Below, in pieces: positions 1 through 9,444 of a DNA stretch of 64,000 nt. The DNA lies in NCBI GenBank assembly GCA_036675815.1, contig JAKFEE010000055.1, positions 127,861 to 191,860 of the forward strand. Reading direction: 5' to 3'. The position numbers were made by a program, and so were the translations under genes. The stretch is from JAKFEE01 sp036675815. GTDB lineage: Bacteria > Pseudomonadota > Alphaproteobacteria > Rhodospirillales > Magnetospirillaceae. The first letter of the stretch is position 1. Each line of letters opens with the position of its first letter. The notes under the pieces were generated by a model that had not been told where the DNA came from, searched no databases, and was given only the letters and a program-made list of their open reading frames with translations.

Positions 1-653
1 TGGGCCGTCTCTATCTCGCCGGCCGCGGCGTGCGGCGCAATGCCGCCATGGGGGCTGCGTGGCTGCATGAGGCTGCCCGCCTCGGCAAACGCAACGTACG
101 CGTCCCCGAGGTGGCGCTGCGCGTCCGCCCAAACTGCCGCGAGCTGGATGAAATCCTCGCCCCGCTGGAGCCGCCACCGGAGATCGCCGCATTGACGCGC
201 ACCGCCGCGGCCCGTCACGGGCTCGACCCCGCCCTGGTGCTGGCCATCATGCGCCTGGAATCGGGGTTCGACCCGCGCGCCCGCTCGCCGAAGGGGGCGA
301 TGGGGCTGATGCAGCTGATGCCCGGCACCGCCCGGCGTTTCGGGGTGGCCAAGCCCTATGATCCGGCCGACAACCTGCACGGCGGCTGCGCCTATCTGCG
401 CTTTTTGCTGGAGCTCTACGACGGTGATGTGCGCCTGGCCGCCGCTGCCTACAACGCCGGCGAGGGCGCGGTCGCACGTTACCGCGGCGTGCCGCCCTAC
501 GGCGAAACCCTGGCCTATGTGGCGGCGCTGAAAACGCTGTATCCCCATGCCCGCCACCACCCGGGATCCGGCGGCAAGGATGTGCTCAGCGTCGAGTGGT
601 CCGAAAAGCAAGCCCCGGCTGGGCTGTTCGGGCGCCCGGGGATGGAGCCCTGA
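1..653 (+). CDS. Sel1-repeat lytic transglycosylase, 5' end outside window
   Basis: The reading frame is open from the first complete codon at position 3, so the gene begins upstream of the window. The first visible residues (GRLYLAGRGVRRNAAMGAAW) look like the end of a Sel1/TPR-like repeat. After a linker comes an SLT (goose-lysozyme-like) domain: the catalytic Glu sits in RLESGFDP (codon at 258), followed by GAMGLMQLMPGTA, NLHGGCAYL and AAYNAGEGAV, all standard SLT signatures. Such enzymes cleave peptidoglycan glycan strands in the periplasm, and fusions with Sel1 repeats are often linked to envelope machines. The GTG at 30 is an internal codon, not a convincing start. Stop is TGA at 651. 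The family call is firm; the partner system cannot be seen. Confidence 0.85.
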   Translation, partial: GRLYLAGRGVRRNAAMGAAWLHEAARLGKRNVRVPEVALRVRPNCRELDEILAPLEPPPEIAALTRTAAARHGLDPALVLAIMRLESGFDPRARSPKGAMGLMQLMPGTARRFGVAKPYDPADNLHGGCAYLRFLLELYDGDVRLAAAAYNAGEGAVARYRGVPPYGETLAYVAALKTLYPHARHHPGSGGKDVLSVEWSEKQAPAGLFGRPGMEP

Positions 654-667
654 TCCACGATGGCCGC

Positions 668-961
668 TCAGACGCCATCGAACACCATGTCGATGGCGGC
701 CTTGATCACATCATGCTCGTGGGCCAACGCCCCAGCTTTGTCGGCCAATTCCGAGAGCGGCACCGATGCCATGAATTGGGTGAGCATCACGTACTGCCCG
801 GCCCCGATGCGGAAGACCGGATTCAGGCGACGGGCTGGCTTTGGGGCCTCTTCGAGGGACACCAGCGGCACACAGACGCGCGTGTTGAGACCATCCATCA
901 GGTCGGCTTGGGCATCGAGCAAGAAGCCCGAGCCGTAGCGATAGAAGTCGAATTGCGCCAC
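668..961 (-). CDS. ccdB: CcdB-family toxin
   Basis: A 97-residue CcdB-type toxin starting at GTG (961). The frame extends further upstream but would then overlap ccdA; this start lies one base after the ccdA stop (TAA-C-GTG), typical of a coupled antitoxin-toxin pair. Family features visible: YGSGFLLDAQADLMDGLNTR, VPLVSLEEAPKPARRLNPVF and a C-terminal helix. F-plasmid CcdB traps DNA gyrase through GyrA and depends on its last residues, Trp-Gly-Ile. Here the end reads FDGV where F-plasmid CcdB has FWGI, so the Trp is replaced by Asp, and gyrase poisoning by the same contact is uncertain. Chromosomal CcdB relatives can differ in this tail. parE, a topoisomerase IV subunit, lies 1.3 kb away, probably by coincidence. 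Confidence 0.88.
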   Translation of the reverse strand: MAQFDFYRYGSGFLLDAQADLMDGLNTRVCVPLVSLEEAPKPARRLNPVFRIGAGQYVMLTQFMASVPLSELADKAGALAHEHDVIKAAIDMVFDGV

Positions 962-962
962 G

Positions 963-1235
963 TTAGAACTGACGGAGTTTCGCGAGCGGCAGACCGTAGT
1001 GCTCGACGTATTCGTTGGACGAGGCAATCGCCTCGGCGTTCTCGGCGCGCCAGCGTGCGGCTTGAATTTCGGCGATCTGTAGCCGAAGGCCGCGTTCGCA
1101 GGCTTTTGACAGGTTGATCTCGAGCTTTCGCGCCAGTTCCAGCAGACTGACGTTGAGAGTCAGGTTTGTTGCCTTCTTCGGCGCGTCAGGGTCGAAGTCG
1201 AACTCGGCCTGGGCCGTTGTGCTTGTCGTGGTCAT
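963..1235 (-). CDS. ccdA: CcdA-family antitoxin
   Basis: A 90-residue antitoxin directly upstream of ccdB. Residues about 18-55 form the ribbon-helix-helix DNA-binding part (KKATNLTLNVSLLELARKL). The C-terminal segment (RAENAEAIASSNEYVEHYGL, then PLAKLRQF) is the toxin-binding tail typical of CcdA. In this family the antitoxin neutralises CcdB and, with it, represses its own operon. A perfect inverted repeat lies 10-29 bases upstream of the ATG (see 1245-1269), a plausible autoregulatory operator. No clear Shine-Dalgarno sequence precedes the ATG (bases before it read TCTAGATC), so translation may be weak or leaderless. Confidence 0.88.
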   Translation of the reverse strand: MTTTSTTAQAEFDFDPDAPKKATNLTLNVSLLELARKLEINLSKACERGLRLQIAEIQAARWRAENAEAIASSNEYVEHYGLPLAKLRQF

Positions 1236-1244
1236 GATCTAGAA

Positions 1245-1269
1245 ATGCGCATACCGGTGCGCATGTCAA
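1245..1269 (-). promoter_or_regulatory. Putative ccdAB promoter and operator
   Basis: A perfect 7-base inverted repeat (ATGCGCA-N6-TGCGCAT, 1245-1264) sits just upstream of ccdA. On the minus strand a perfect TTGACA hexamer (1269 to 1264) overlaps its outer edge, so the palindrome occupies what would be the -35/-10 spacer. I cannot identify a convincing -10. That arrangement suits repression by a CcdA-CcdB complex. The divergent mntA gene could also be affected. Confidence 0.5.
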
Positions 1270-1367
1270 GCGGAGGATGCTGCGTAGATGCAAGCGCCTC
1301 GAGCTATCGCAACGCGACCGGGCGCGGTATTGTTTCCATAGCCCGACTGACCGAACTGGACGCAAGC

Positions 1368-1772
1368 ATGGCGGCGATTTCTGATTCCGACATCGTGGCG
1401 GCGGTGCGATCCGTCCTGCCGAAGGTGCAGGCGATCACGTTGTTCGGCAGCCATGCCGAGGGGACCGACACTTCCGAAAGCGATGTCGACATCGCCGTTT
1501 TGCTGCCTGACCACATCAGTCCGGTGTGTTTATGGGAGGCGGGCGAGGCCATCGCCCGCCGTCTGGACAAGGATGTGGATCTGATTGACCTGCGCGCCGC
1601 CAGTACGGTCATGCAATTCCGCATCGTCACGACGGGGCGGCGGCTATTCGCCCGAGATGTCGCCCTCGATCATTACGAGACCTTCATCCTGCGCGAAATG
1701 ACGGACCTGAACGAGGCGCGGGCGCCGCTGATCGCGGACATACAGCGGGAAGGACGTGTTTATGGTCGATGA
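1368..1772 (+). CDS. mntA: MNT-domain nucleotidyltransferase antitoxin MntA
   Basis: A minimal nucleotidyltransferase, 134 residues from ATG 1368. The catalytic signature GSX10DXD is complete: Gly27-Ser28 and Asp39/Asp41 in LFGSHAEGTDTSESDVD, with a further acidic strand (DVDLIDL) near residue 70-75. An in-frame ATG at 1245 would add 41 residues that do not look like the family and would run through the ccdA operator, so I prefer 1368, which gives the usual length of about 135-140. In characterised pairs MntA neutralises the HEPN toxin HepT by transferring AMP to the Tyr of its RX4HXY motif. The overlap with hepT supports that pairing here. Confidence 0.82.
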   Translation: MAAISDSDIVAAVRSVLPKVQAITLFGSHAEGTDTSESDVDIAVLLPDHISPVCLWEAGEAIARRLDKDVDLIDLRAASTVMQFRIVTTGRRLFARDVALDHYETFILREMTDLNEARAPLIADIQREGRVYGR

Positions 1773-2181
1773 CGTTCTGCTCAACAAGGCGGCCACGATC
1801 GAACGCTGCGTGGCGCGGGCGAGAGAGGAATATCACAAGGATCCCACCACCTTCGGCAGCGACTTCACGCGGCAGGATGCCGCCATCCTCAACATCCAGC
1901 GGGCGTGCGAAGCTTGCCTGGACATGGGCCACGCCATCATCCACCGCGAGCGCCTGGGCATTCCGCAAAGCGCTCGCGACGTGTTTGCGCTGCTGGCGCG
2001 GGCGGGGTGGATCGGCAGTAGCCTGGCCGAGACGTTGCAACGCATGGTCGGCTACCGCAACATCGCCGTCCACGACTACCAAACCCTGCAACTGCCCATC
2101 ACGATCGCTGTCATCGAACGCCATCTCGACGACTTCCTGGCTTTCAGCCGGGCGGTGCTGAGCCGTCGTCACGACTCCTGA
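1762..2181 (+). CDS. hepT: HEPN-domain RNase toxin HepT
   Basis: A 139-residue HEPN (DUF86) protein. The toxin signature RX4HXY is intact as RNIAVHDY (Arg99, His104, Tyr106). HEPN toxins of this type are RNases. Start chosen at ATG 1762, which has a good Shine-Dalgarno (GGAAGGA, 1748-1754) at 7 bases; a GTG at 1756 is in frame but badly spaced. The gene overlaps the mntA stop by 11 bases, as expected for a co-translated module. It forms the plus-strand half of a back-to-back pair with ccdAB. The gap to the convergent parE is 75 bases with no obvious terminator. Confidence 0.85.
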   Translation: MVDDVLLNKAATIERCVARAREEYHKDPTTFGSDFTRQDAAILNIQRACEACLDMGHAIIHRERLGIPQSARDVFALLARAGWIGSSLAETLQRMVGYRNIAVHDYQTLQLPITIAVIERHLDDFLAFSRAVLSRRHDS

Positions 2182-2256
2182 CTGGAGCTTTATCGCAGAG
2201 CGGTGGGGGGTGAACGTCCGAGATGCCCAGCCCTTGACCATAACGCGGTGCGATAG

Positions 2257-4242
<1,986 letters not shown>

Positions 4243-4390
4243 GGCCAGATAGGTAGCCGATTCGGCCGGTCGGCGCAAGAAAGGGGAGGGCAAAGGGCGG
4301 CCCAGCCAGGAAGGATGGGTTGATCGGCGCGCCGGCTGCGGTTTCATTAAGGTTGTGGCTGAATTCGTCCCTTTGTGAAGCGAGGCTGTG

Positions 4391-4786
4391 ATGTCCGAGA
4401 ACGAAATTGGCGCCGGCGGGCGCATCGAGATGGCCATCCGCACCATCGCCATGCCCAAGGACACCAACCCCTCGGGCGACGTGTTCGGTGGCTGGCTGAT
4501 GAGCCAGATGGATCTCGCCGGCGGATCCGCCGCCATGACCCGGGCCAAGGGGCGCATCGCCACCGTCGCCGTCGAAGGCATGGTCTTCCATCTACCGGTG
4601 CATGTCGGTGACGAACTGTCGTGCTACGCCAAACTGATTCGCGTCGGGCGCAGCTCTTTGGCCTACCACATCACCGCCTATGTGCGCCGGCGCGAAGGGC
4701 GCGAGCACGTCAAGGTCACCGAAGCCACCTTCACCTATGTCGCCATCGGCGAGGATCGCCGGCCGCGATCGGTGCCGCCGGAATGA
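4391..4786 (+). CDS. yciA: Acyl-CoA thioesterase, YciA type
   Basis: A 131-residue single hot-dog-fold thioesterase that hydrolyses acyl-CoAs in the cytoplasm. The diagnostic stretch NPSGDVFGGWLMSQMDLAGG carries the conserved Asn and Asp of the active site, followed by VAVEGMVFHLPVHVGDELSC, matching YciA layout. GTG 4388 lies one codon upstream, but ATG 4391 has GAGG at 5 bases and is preferred. It is transcribed away from parE with 148 bases between; no clear promoter is visible. Substrate range is not predictable from sequence. Confidence 0.85.
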   Translation: MSENEIGAGGRIEMAIRTIAMPKDTNPSGDVFGGWLMSQMDLAGGSAAMTRAKGRIATVAVEGMVFHLPVHVGDELSCYAKLIRVGRSSLAYHITAYVRRREGREHVKVTEATFTYVAIGEDRRPRSVPPE

Positions 4787-4903
4787 CGGCCGGGGCAAAC
4801 AGATTACCTAGATTGACCGCCCGGCTCTCGCCGATGCTCGCCTGCGCCGGCCGCACCGTGGGCCTATTCTCCCGGCATGCCAAGCCGCCGAGGAGAGGAG
4901 CCA

Positions 4904-5056
4904 ATGTCGCGGATTCTGAGCCTTCTGCTGCTGATGTCGCTGGCGGCGCCCGCCTGGGCGGAGGGCGGCTTCGCCTCGCCTGAGCCGTCATCCTCGACCA
5001 CGGCGCCAGCGGTCGAGGAGATCGTCGGCCCGGTGCCGGGCGGCTACTGGGGCTGA
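4904..5056 (+). CDS. Small secreted protein, 50 residues
   Basis: A 50-codon gene with a very strong Shine-Dalgarno (GGAGAGGAG just before CCAATG). It encodes a textbook signal peptide (MSRILSLLLLMSLAAPAWAE, cleavage likely after AWA at residue 19), leaving a mature peptide of about 31 residues rich in Ser, Thr, Pro and Gly and ending PGGYWG. No cysteine is present. No known family recognised. It lies between the thioesterase gene and the convergent dctR gene. Signal peptide plus ribosome site make it likely real; the function is unknown. Confidence 0.6.
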   Translation: MSRILSLLLLMSLAAPAWAEGGFASPEPSSSTTAPAVEEIVGPVPGGYWG

Positions 5057-5080
5057 GTGATGTGACCGCTCCCGATCTCG

Positions 5081-5677
5081 TTAAGCCGTCGCCACCAACT
5101 GCGCCAGCTCGACCGCGGTGCGCACGCCCATCTTGTCGAACAGGTGGGCGCGGTGTACCTCGACGGTGCGCACGGCTATGCCCAGCTCGTCGGCAATCTG
5201 CTTGTTGAGCTTTCCCGTCAAGACCAGATCCATGACCGCCCGCTCGCGTCCCGACAGGCTGGCGAGGCGTGAGGCGAGCGAGGCGCGGTTTTCGTCGCGG
5301 GCGCGCCGCTGTGCATCCAGTGCAAGTGCCTCGATAACTCTGTCGACCAGCTCATTGTCGTTGAACGGCTTTTCGACGAAGTCGTGGGCGCCCTTCTTCA
5401 GTGCCGACACGGCGACGGGCACATCACCGTGGCCGGTCAGGAAGATCACCGGTAGCCGGCAGGCATGCTCGCGCAGGCGATCGAACAGCTCGATGCCGCT
5501 CATCCCTTCCATCCGGATGTCGAGCAGGATGCAGCCGGCGCTATGGTCGGGCAGGGTGGCAAGGAATGCCTCGGCCGAGGCGAATTCCCGCGTGTCGACG
5601 TCGCGCGACTGAAACAGCCACGCCAGCGCATCGCGGATGGCCTCGTCGTCGTCGATGATGAAGACCGTCCCCGGCAT
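5081..5677 (-). CDS. dctR: FixJ/DctR-type response regulator
   Basis: A 198-residue response regulator. The receiver domain (residues 1-120) has the acidic pocket Asp9-Asp11, phosphoacceptor Asp53 (ILLDIRM), the Thr of FLTGHGD and the Lys of VEKPF. The C-terminal LuxR-type helix-turn-helix (SGRERAVMDLV, then IADELGIAVRTVEVHRAHL) binds DNA. It is co-translated with dctS: the dctS stop and this start overlap in TAATG. Divergent dctPQM makes control of C4-dicarboxylate uptake the obvious role, the same layout as dctSR/dctPQM of Rhodobacter capsulatus. Confidence 0.85.
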   Translation of the reverse strand: MPGTVFIIDDDEAIRDALAWLFQSRDVDTREFASAEAFLATLPDHSAGCILLDIRMEGMSGIELFDRLREHACRLPVIFLTGHGDVPVAVSALKKGAHDFVEKPFNDNELVDRVIEALALDAQRRARDENRASLASRLASLSGRERAVMDLVLTGKLNKQIADELGIAVRTVEVHRAHLFDKMGVRTAVELAQLVATA

Positions 5678-7632
5678 TACGGCCGCACTGCCGGCAAGGC
5701 AAAGTGAAAGACACAGCCGCCGTTGTTGCCGGCTTCATGCCACAGCCGGCCGCCATGCTGCTCGATGATCGAGCGGCAGATCTTGAGACCCATTCCCATG
5801 CCATCTTCCTTAGTGGTGAAGAACGGCGTGAACAACTGCTCGGTGATTTCATCGGCGATGCCGGTGCCGTTGTCGGCAACGCAGACTCGCACCTCGCCGC
5901 CGTCGGCCTTGGCCGAAATGGTGAGCACCCGCTGTGTCTTGGGTGTGCCGACCATGGCCTCGATGCCGTTGCGGGCCAGATTGGCCACCAACTGACCCAT
6001 CTGGATCGAATCGGCCTCGACCAGGGGCAGGCGAGGGGCGATCCGCATGGCCAGCCGTACGCCGCGTCTCGCCGCTTCCGGGCGCATGAGTTCGACCATG
6101 TCCTGAATGATCGGCCCCAGATCACAGGCGCGCATATCGGGTTCCGCCTTGCGGACGAAACCGTAGACGCGGCGGATGATCTGGCCGGCGCGGTGTGCCT
6201 GTTTGCTGAGCTTGGTCAACGCCCCCGAGAGTTTTTTCGCGTCGACATCGCCCGCCTCGACACGGTTGAGGCAGCCGGTGGCGTAGCTGGCGATCGCCGA
6301 CAGCGGCTGATTGAGCTCGTGGGCGATGGCCGACGCCATCTCGCCCATGACCGCCAGGCGGGCGGTGTGCTGCAGCTTTTCGCTCTGCTGATGGGCCAGT
6401 TCCTCGGCAATCTTGCGTTCGGTGATGTCGACCACCGATGCCATCCACCCGGCATGGCGGCCGTCGGCATCGATCAGCGGCGCCTCGTAGACCAGCGCCT
6501 CGAACCGCTCGCCGTCCTTGCGGCGGAAGGGCAGTTCGAAGCCCTCCGCCGGGGCATTGCCGGCCAGAACGGCCTCGTGGAGGGCAACAGTGCGTTCCAA
6601 CTCCTCGGGCACCCAATAGGGCATGGGCGGGCCCCGGCTGACGAGTTCCTCGGTCGAGTAGCCGACCATCCGGCAGAAGGCCGGGTTTACGTAGGTGATG
6701 CGGCCGGCAAGATCGCGGGCACGCATACCCACCGTCAGCGAATCCTCCATGGCCTTGCGGAACGCGTGCTCGGCGCGCAACGCCTGCTCGGCGCGCAGGC
6801 GATGGGCACTATGGCGGCGCATGCTGAACAGGCTCCAGATAGCCGCGATCGCCAGGACGAGGATGGCGGCGACGAGAAAATTGCCGGCCAGGTCGGTCTG
6901 CGAATGATAGACGGTGACCACCAGCATCAGCCCGCGGCCCGGCCGCTCGAGGGCAATGCTGTGGCTGAGCCCGCCATTCTCGGCGGGAATGCGCGACTTG
7001 GCGGCCAGCGGCCCGGATGCGTCGACGATTTCCAGGTGATAGCGCTCGGCGAACCACCACGGCACATTGTCGTTGAGCAAGGCCGGTAAGGCTATGACGG
7101 CGGCGAGGGTACCGGCAAACTTCCCGTCGTGGAACACGGGTTGGTGCAACTCGACGCCGTGAACGCCCCCTTCCGTCAGCAGGGGCGCCGAATAGGCGCT
7201 GGTGCCGCGGGCCCGGGCGAGACGAAAGGCATCGCTGGCCTCGGCCCCGCGGTGCGTCATCGCCGCCATCGGCGGTATGGCGCGAAACGGTTGGCCCTCG
7301 GCGTCGAGCATCAACAGCCGTTCGATCTCCGGCCGGGCGGTAATCAGTTGATGCGCCTGCGCAAGGAGTGACGGACTCGGCCGGCCATCGGCCCCGAACT
7401 GCAGGGCCAGCTGCTGCAAGCGCTCCTCGGTCGACGTCAGCTGCAGCGCCAGATATTGTTCGGCCCAGAGGGCCGATTTGATCAGTGATTGGCGCTCGTC
7501 GTCGATTTCGCGCTCATTGATCACCGCCAGCAGCACGCCCAGCAACAGGACGATCAGGCCGATGGCCAGGATCGGCAGCGCAGAGGTCTTGGAATACGAG
7601 GATGGGCTGGCGCCAGACCCGGTTGCCGGCAT
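5677..7632 (-). CDS. dctS: DctS-type sensor histidine kinase
   Basis: A 651-residue membrane sensor kinase. TM1 is at about 19-38, a periplasmic sensor region (double-Cache-like) spans about 40-248, and TM2 about 250-270. Then follow a PAS domain (about 290-405, ending DITERK) and the kinase core: H-box AHELNQPL with His438, N-box LARNGIEAM, G1 DNGTGI and G2 MGMGLKI. H-box and domain order match DctB/DctS kinases that sense C4-dicarboxylates. Partner of dctR (1-base overlap). Transcribed away from dctP across a 156-base spacer. Confidence 0.85.
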   Translation of the reverse strand: MPATGSGASPSSYSKTSALPILAIGLIVLLLGVLLAVINEREIDDERQSLIKSALWAEQYLALQLTSTEERLQQLALQFGADGRPSPSLLAQAHQLITARPEIERLLMLDAEGQPFRAIPPMAAMTHRGAEASDAFRLARARGTSAYSAPLLTEGGVHGVELHQPVFHDGKFAGTLAAVIALPALLNDNVPWWFAERYHLEIVDASGPLAAKSRIPAENGGLSHSIALERPGRGLMLVVTVYHSQTDLAGNFLVAAILVLAIAAIWSLFSMRRHSAHRLRAEQALRAEHAFRKAMEDSLTVGMRARDLAGRITYVNPAFCRMVGYSTEELVSRGPPMPYWVPEELERTVALHEAVLAGNAPAEGFELPFRRKDGERFEALVYEAPLIDADGRHAGWMASVVDITERKIAEELAHQQSEKLQHTARLAVMGEMASAIAHELNQPLSAIASYATGCLNRVEAGDVDAKKLSGALTKLSKQAHRAGQIIRRVYGFVRKAEPDMRACDLGPIIQDMVELMRPEAARRGVRLAMRIAPRLPLVEADSIQMGQLVANLARNGIEAMVGTPKTQRVLTISAKADGGEVRVCVADNGTGIADEITEQLFTPFFTTKEDGMGMGLKICRSIIEQHGGRLWHEAGNNGGCVFHFALPAVRP

Positions 7633-7710
7633 ATCGAGAGTTTCAGCGTGCCTTGATCACGATGGCCTCATGGGCCGTCGGGCAATCCTTCCGCGGGCCT
7701 ACTCTATCGG

Positions 7711-7737
7711 CAAGTTGCGGCTTTCCACAAGTGGCGC
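7711..7737. promoter_or_regulatory. Direct repeats between dctS and dctP, possible regulator site
   Basis: In the dctS-dctP spacer two near-identical decamers, CAAGTTGCGG (7711) and CAAGTGGCGC (7728), are 17 bases apart and in the same orientation. The first also lies in a small palindrome GCAAGTTGC, the second in CCACAAGTGG. A LuxR/FixJ-type regulator could bind such half-sites, but no consensus is known to me for this organism. I looked for a sigma-54 -24/-12 element here and did not find one. Confidence 0.3.
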
Positions 7738-7788
7738 CCTTACATGACGCAGGGTTGAATACACCGTCCCCAACTGGAGAGACGTCCA

Positions 7789-8793
7789 ATGAAACTCATC
7801 CGCTTCGCCATCTGCGCGCTCGCCGGCGCCTTGGTCACGCCGGCACTGGCCGCCGAGCCGATCGTCATCAAGTTCAGCCATGTCGTCGCCCCCAACACGC
7901 CAAAGGGCAAGGGCGCCGAGAAATTCAAGCAGCTGGCCGAGGAGCGCACCAAGGGTGCGGTCAAGGTCGAGGTCTACCCCAATAGCCAGCTCTATAAGGA
8001 CAAGGAAGAACTCGAGGCGCTGCAGCTCGGTGCCGTGCAGATGCTCGCTCCGTCGCTGGCCAAGTTCGGCCCGCTCGGCGTCAAGGAGTTCGAGGTTTTC
8101 GACCTGCCCTACATCTTCCCGTCGAAGGCCGTGCTGCGCGACGTGACCGACGGCGAGGTCGGGCGTATGCTGTTCAAGAAGCTGGAGAGCAAGGGCATCA
8201 TTGGCCTCGCCTACTGGGACAACGGCTTCAAGCAGATGTCGGCGAATTCGGAGCTGCGCAAGCCCGAGCACTTCCAGGGGCTGAAGATGCGCATCCAGTC
8301 GTCGAAGGTGCTCGACGCGCAGTTCCGCGCCCTGGGCGCGCTGCCGCAGGTCATGGCCTTCTCGGAGGTCTATCAGGCGATGCAGACCGGCGTCGTCGAC
8401 GGCTCCGAAAACACCCCGTCCAACATCTTCACCCAGAAGCATCACGAAGTGCAGAAGCACCTGACCGTGTCCGATCACGGCTACCTCGGCTATGCCGTCA
8501 TCGTGAACAAGAAGTTCTGGGAAGGCCTGCCCTCCGACATCCGCGCCGCGCTCGAGGGGGCGATGGCCGAGGCCACGGCTTACTCCAATGCCATCGCCGG
8601 CCAGGAGAACGCCGACGCCCTGGCCGCCATCAAGGTGTCGGGCAAGGCCGAGGTCTACGAGCTGCCGGATGCCCAGCGCGAGGAATGGCGCAAGGCCCTG
8701 CTGCCGGTGCACCGCGAGATGGAAGGCCGCGTCGGCAAGGAGACCATCGAGGCGGTCTACAAGGTCGCCGGGAAGCACGGATTCAAGTTCTAG
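7789..8793 (+). CDS. dctP: TRAP dicarboxylate-binding protein DctP
   Basis: Periplasmic substrate-binding protein of a TRAP transporter, 334 residues. A Sec signal peptide (MKLIRFAICALAGALVTPAL, cleavage around residue 21-22) precedes the mature protein (EPIVIKFSHV). The carboxylate-binding Arg is Arg168 in GLKMRIQSS, followed by the family stretch MAFSEVYQAMQTGVVDGSEN. Shine-Dalgarno GGAGAG lies upstream of ATG. Downstream sits a strong stem-loop, then dctQ and dctM. The DctSR neighbours and close similarity to known DctP favour C4-dicarboxylates (malate, succinate, fumarate). Confidence 0.92.
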   Translation: MKLIRFAICALAGALVTPALAAEPIVIKFSHVVAPNTPKGKGAEKFKQLAEERTKGAVKVEVYPNSQLYKDKEELEALQLGAVQMLAPSLAKFGPLGVKEFEVFDLPYIFPSKAVLRDVTDGEVGRMLFKKLESKGIIGLAYWDNGFKQMSANSELRKPEHFQGLKMRIQSSKVLDAQFRALGALPQVMAFSEVYQAMQTGVVDGSENTPSNIFTQKHHEVQKHLTVSDHGYLGYAVIVNKKFWEGLPSDIRAALEGAMAEATAYSNAIAGQENADALAAIKVSGKAEVYELPDAQREEWRKALLPVHREMEGRVGKETIEAVYKVAGKHGFKF

Positions 8794-8801
8794 TCTGCAT
8801 C

Positions 8802-8825
8802 GAGGGGCGCCGCCAGGCGCCCCTC
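8802..8825 (+). terminator. Stem-loop between dctP and dctQ
   Basis: A perfect 10-base-pair stem (GAGGGGCGCC / GGCGCCCCTC) with a GCCA loop lies 9 bases after the dctP stop and is followed by CTTCTT. It ends 19 bases before the dctQ start. It probably acts as a partial terminator or 3' stabiliser, so that the abundant binding protein is made in excess over the membrane subunits. Confidence 0.65.
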
Positions 8826-8844
8826 CTTCTTCCCGGAATCGCGC

Positions 8845-9444
8845 ATGCTCAGAGTTCTCGACCACCTCGAGGAGTGGCTGATCGGCTTCCTCATGGCGTC
8901 GGCGACCGTGGTGATCTTCATCGCCGTCGTTCATCGCTATGCCGCCGGCGTCTCGTTCCTTTATCCGTTCGTCCGCCACATCCACATGGCGTGGGCCCAG
9001 GAACTGTGCATCTACATGTTCGTGTGGATGGCCAAGTTCGGCGCCGCCTATGGCGTGCGTACCGGCATCCACGTCGGTGTCGACGTGCTGATCAACCGCC
9101 TGAACGACAGATGGCGGGACAAGTTCATCGTTTTCGGCTTGTTGGCCGGCGCCCTGTTCACCGGCGTCATCGGCACTCTCGGTGCTAGCTTCGTCTGGGA
9201 CATTTCCCAAACGGACACGGTTTCGGCCGACATGGAAGTGCCGATGTGGCTGGTCTATCTGGCCATCCCCGCGGGCTCGTACCTGATGTGCTTCCGCTTC
9301 CTTCAGGTGGCGTGGCACTTCGTTCGAACCGGCGAATTGCCCCACCACGACCACGGCCATGTCGCCGGCCTCGAGTCTCAGGCCGGTCCTGACCTCGACG
9401 AGATCGAAGCGGACGGCGCCGGTGCGCAGGAGGGCAAGCGATGA
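8845..9444 (+). CDS. dctQ: TRAP transporter small permease DctQ
   Basis: The 199-residue small membrane subunit of the TRAP transporter. Four hydrophobic segments are visible (about 12-32, 50-70, 92-115, 130-152), with the family signature AWAQELCIYMFVWMAKFGAA and GVRTGIHVGVDVL. The C-terminal 40 residues are a hydrophilic tail rich in His, Asp, Glu and Gly, longer than usual. The gene overlaps dctM by four bases (ATGA), so the two membrane subunits are translated together. Confidence 0.9.
   Translation: MLRVLDHLEEWLIGFLMASATVVIFIAVVHRYAAGVSFLYPFVRHIHMAWAQELCIYMFVWMAKFGAAYGVRTGIHVGVDVLINRLNDRWRDKFIVFGLLAGALFTGVIGTLGASFVWDISQTDTVSADMEVPMWLVYLAIPAGSYLMCFRFLQVAWHFVRTGELPHHDHGHVAGLESQAGPDLDEIEADGAGAQEGKR

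Noticed and set aside
596..1117. Plus-strand frame over ccdAB
   Set aside because: Antisense to two recognisable genes, with no family features of its own.
7633..7788. Sigma-54 promoter before dctP
   Set aside because: No -24/-12 GG-N10-GC element found in either orientation, and DctR here is FixJ-type, not an NtrC-type activator.
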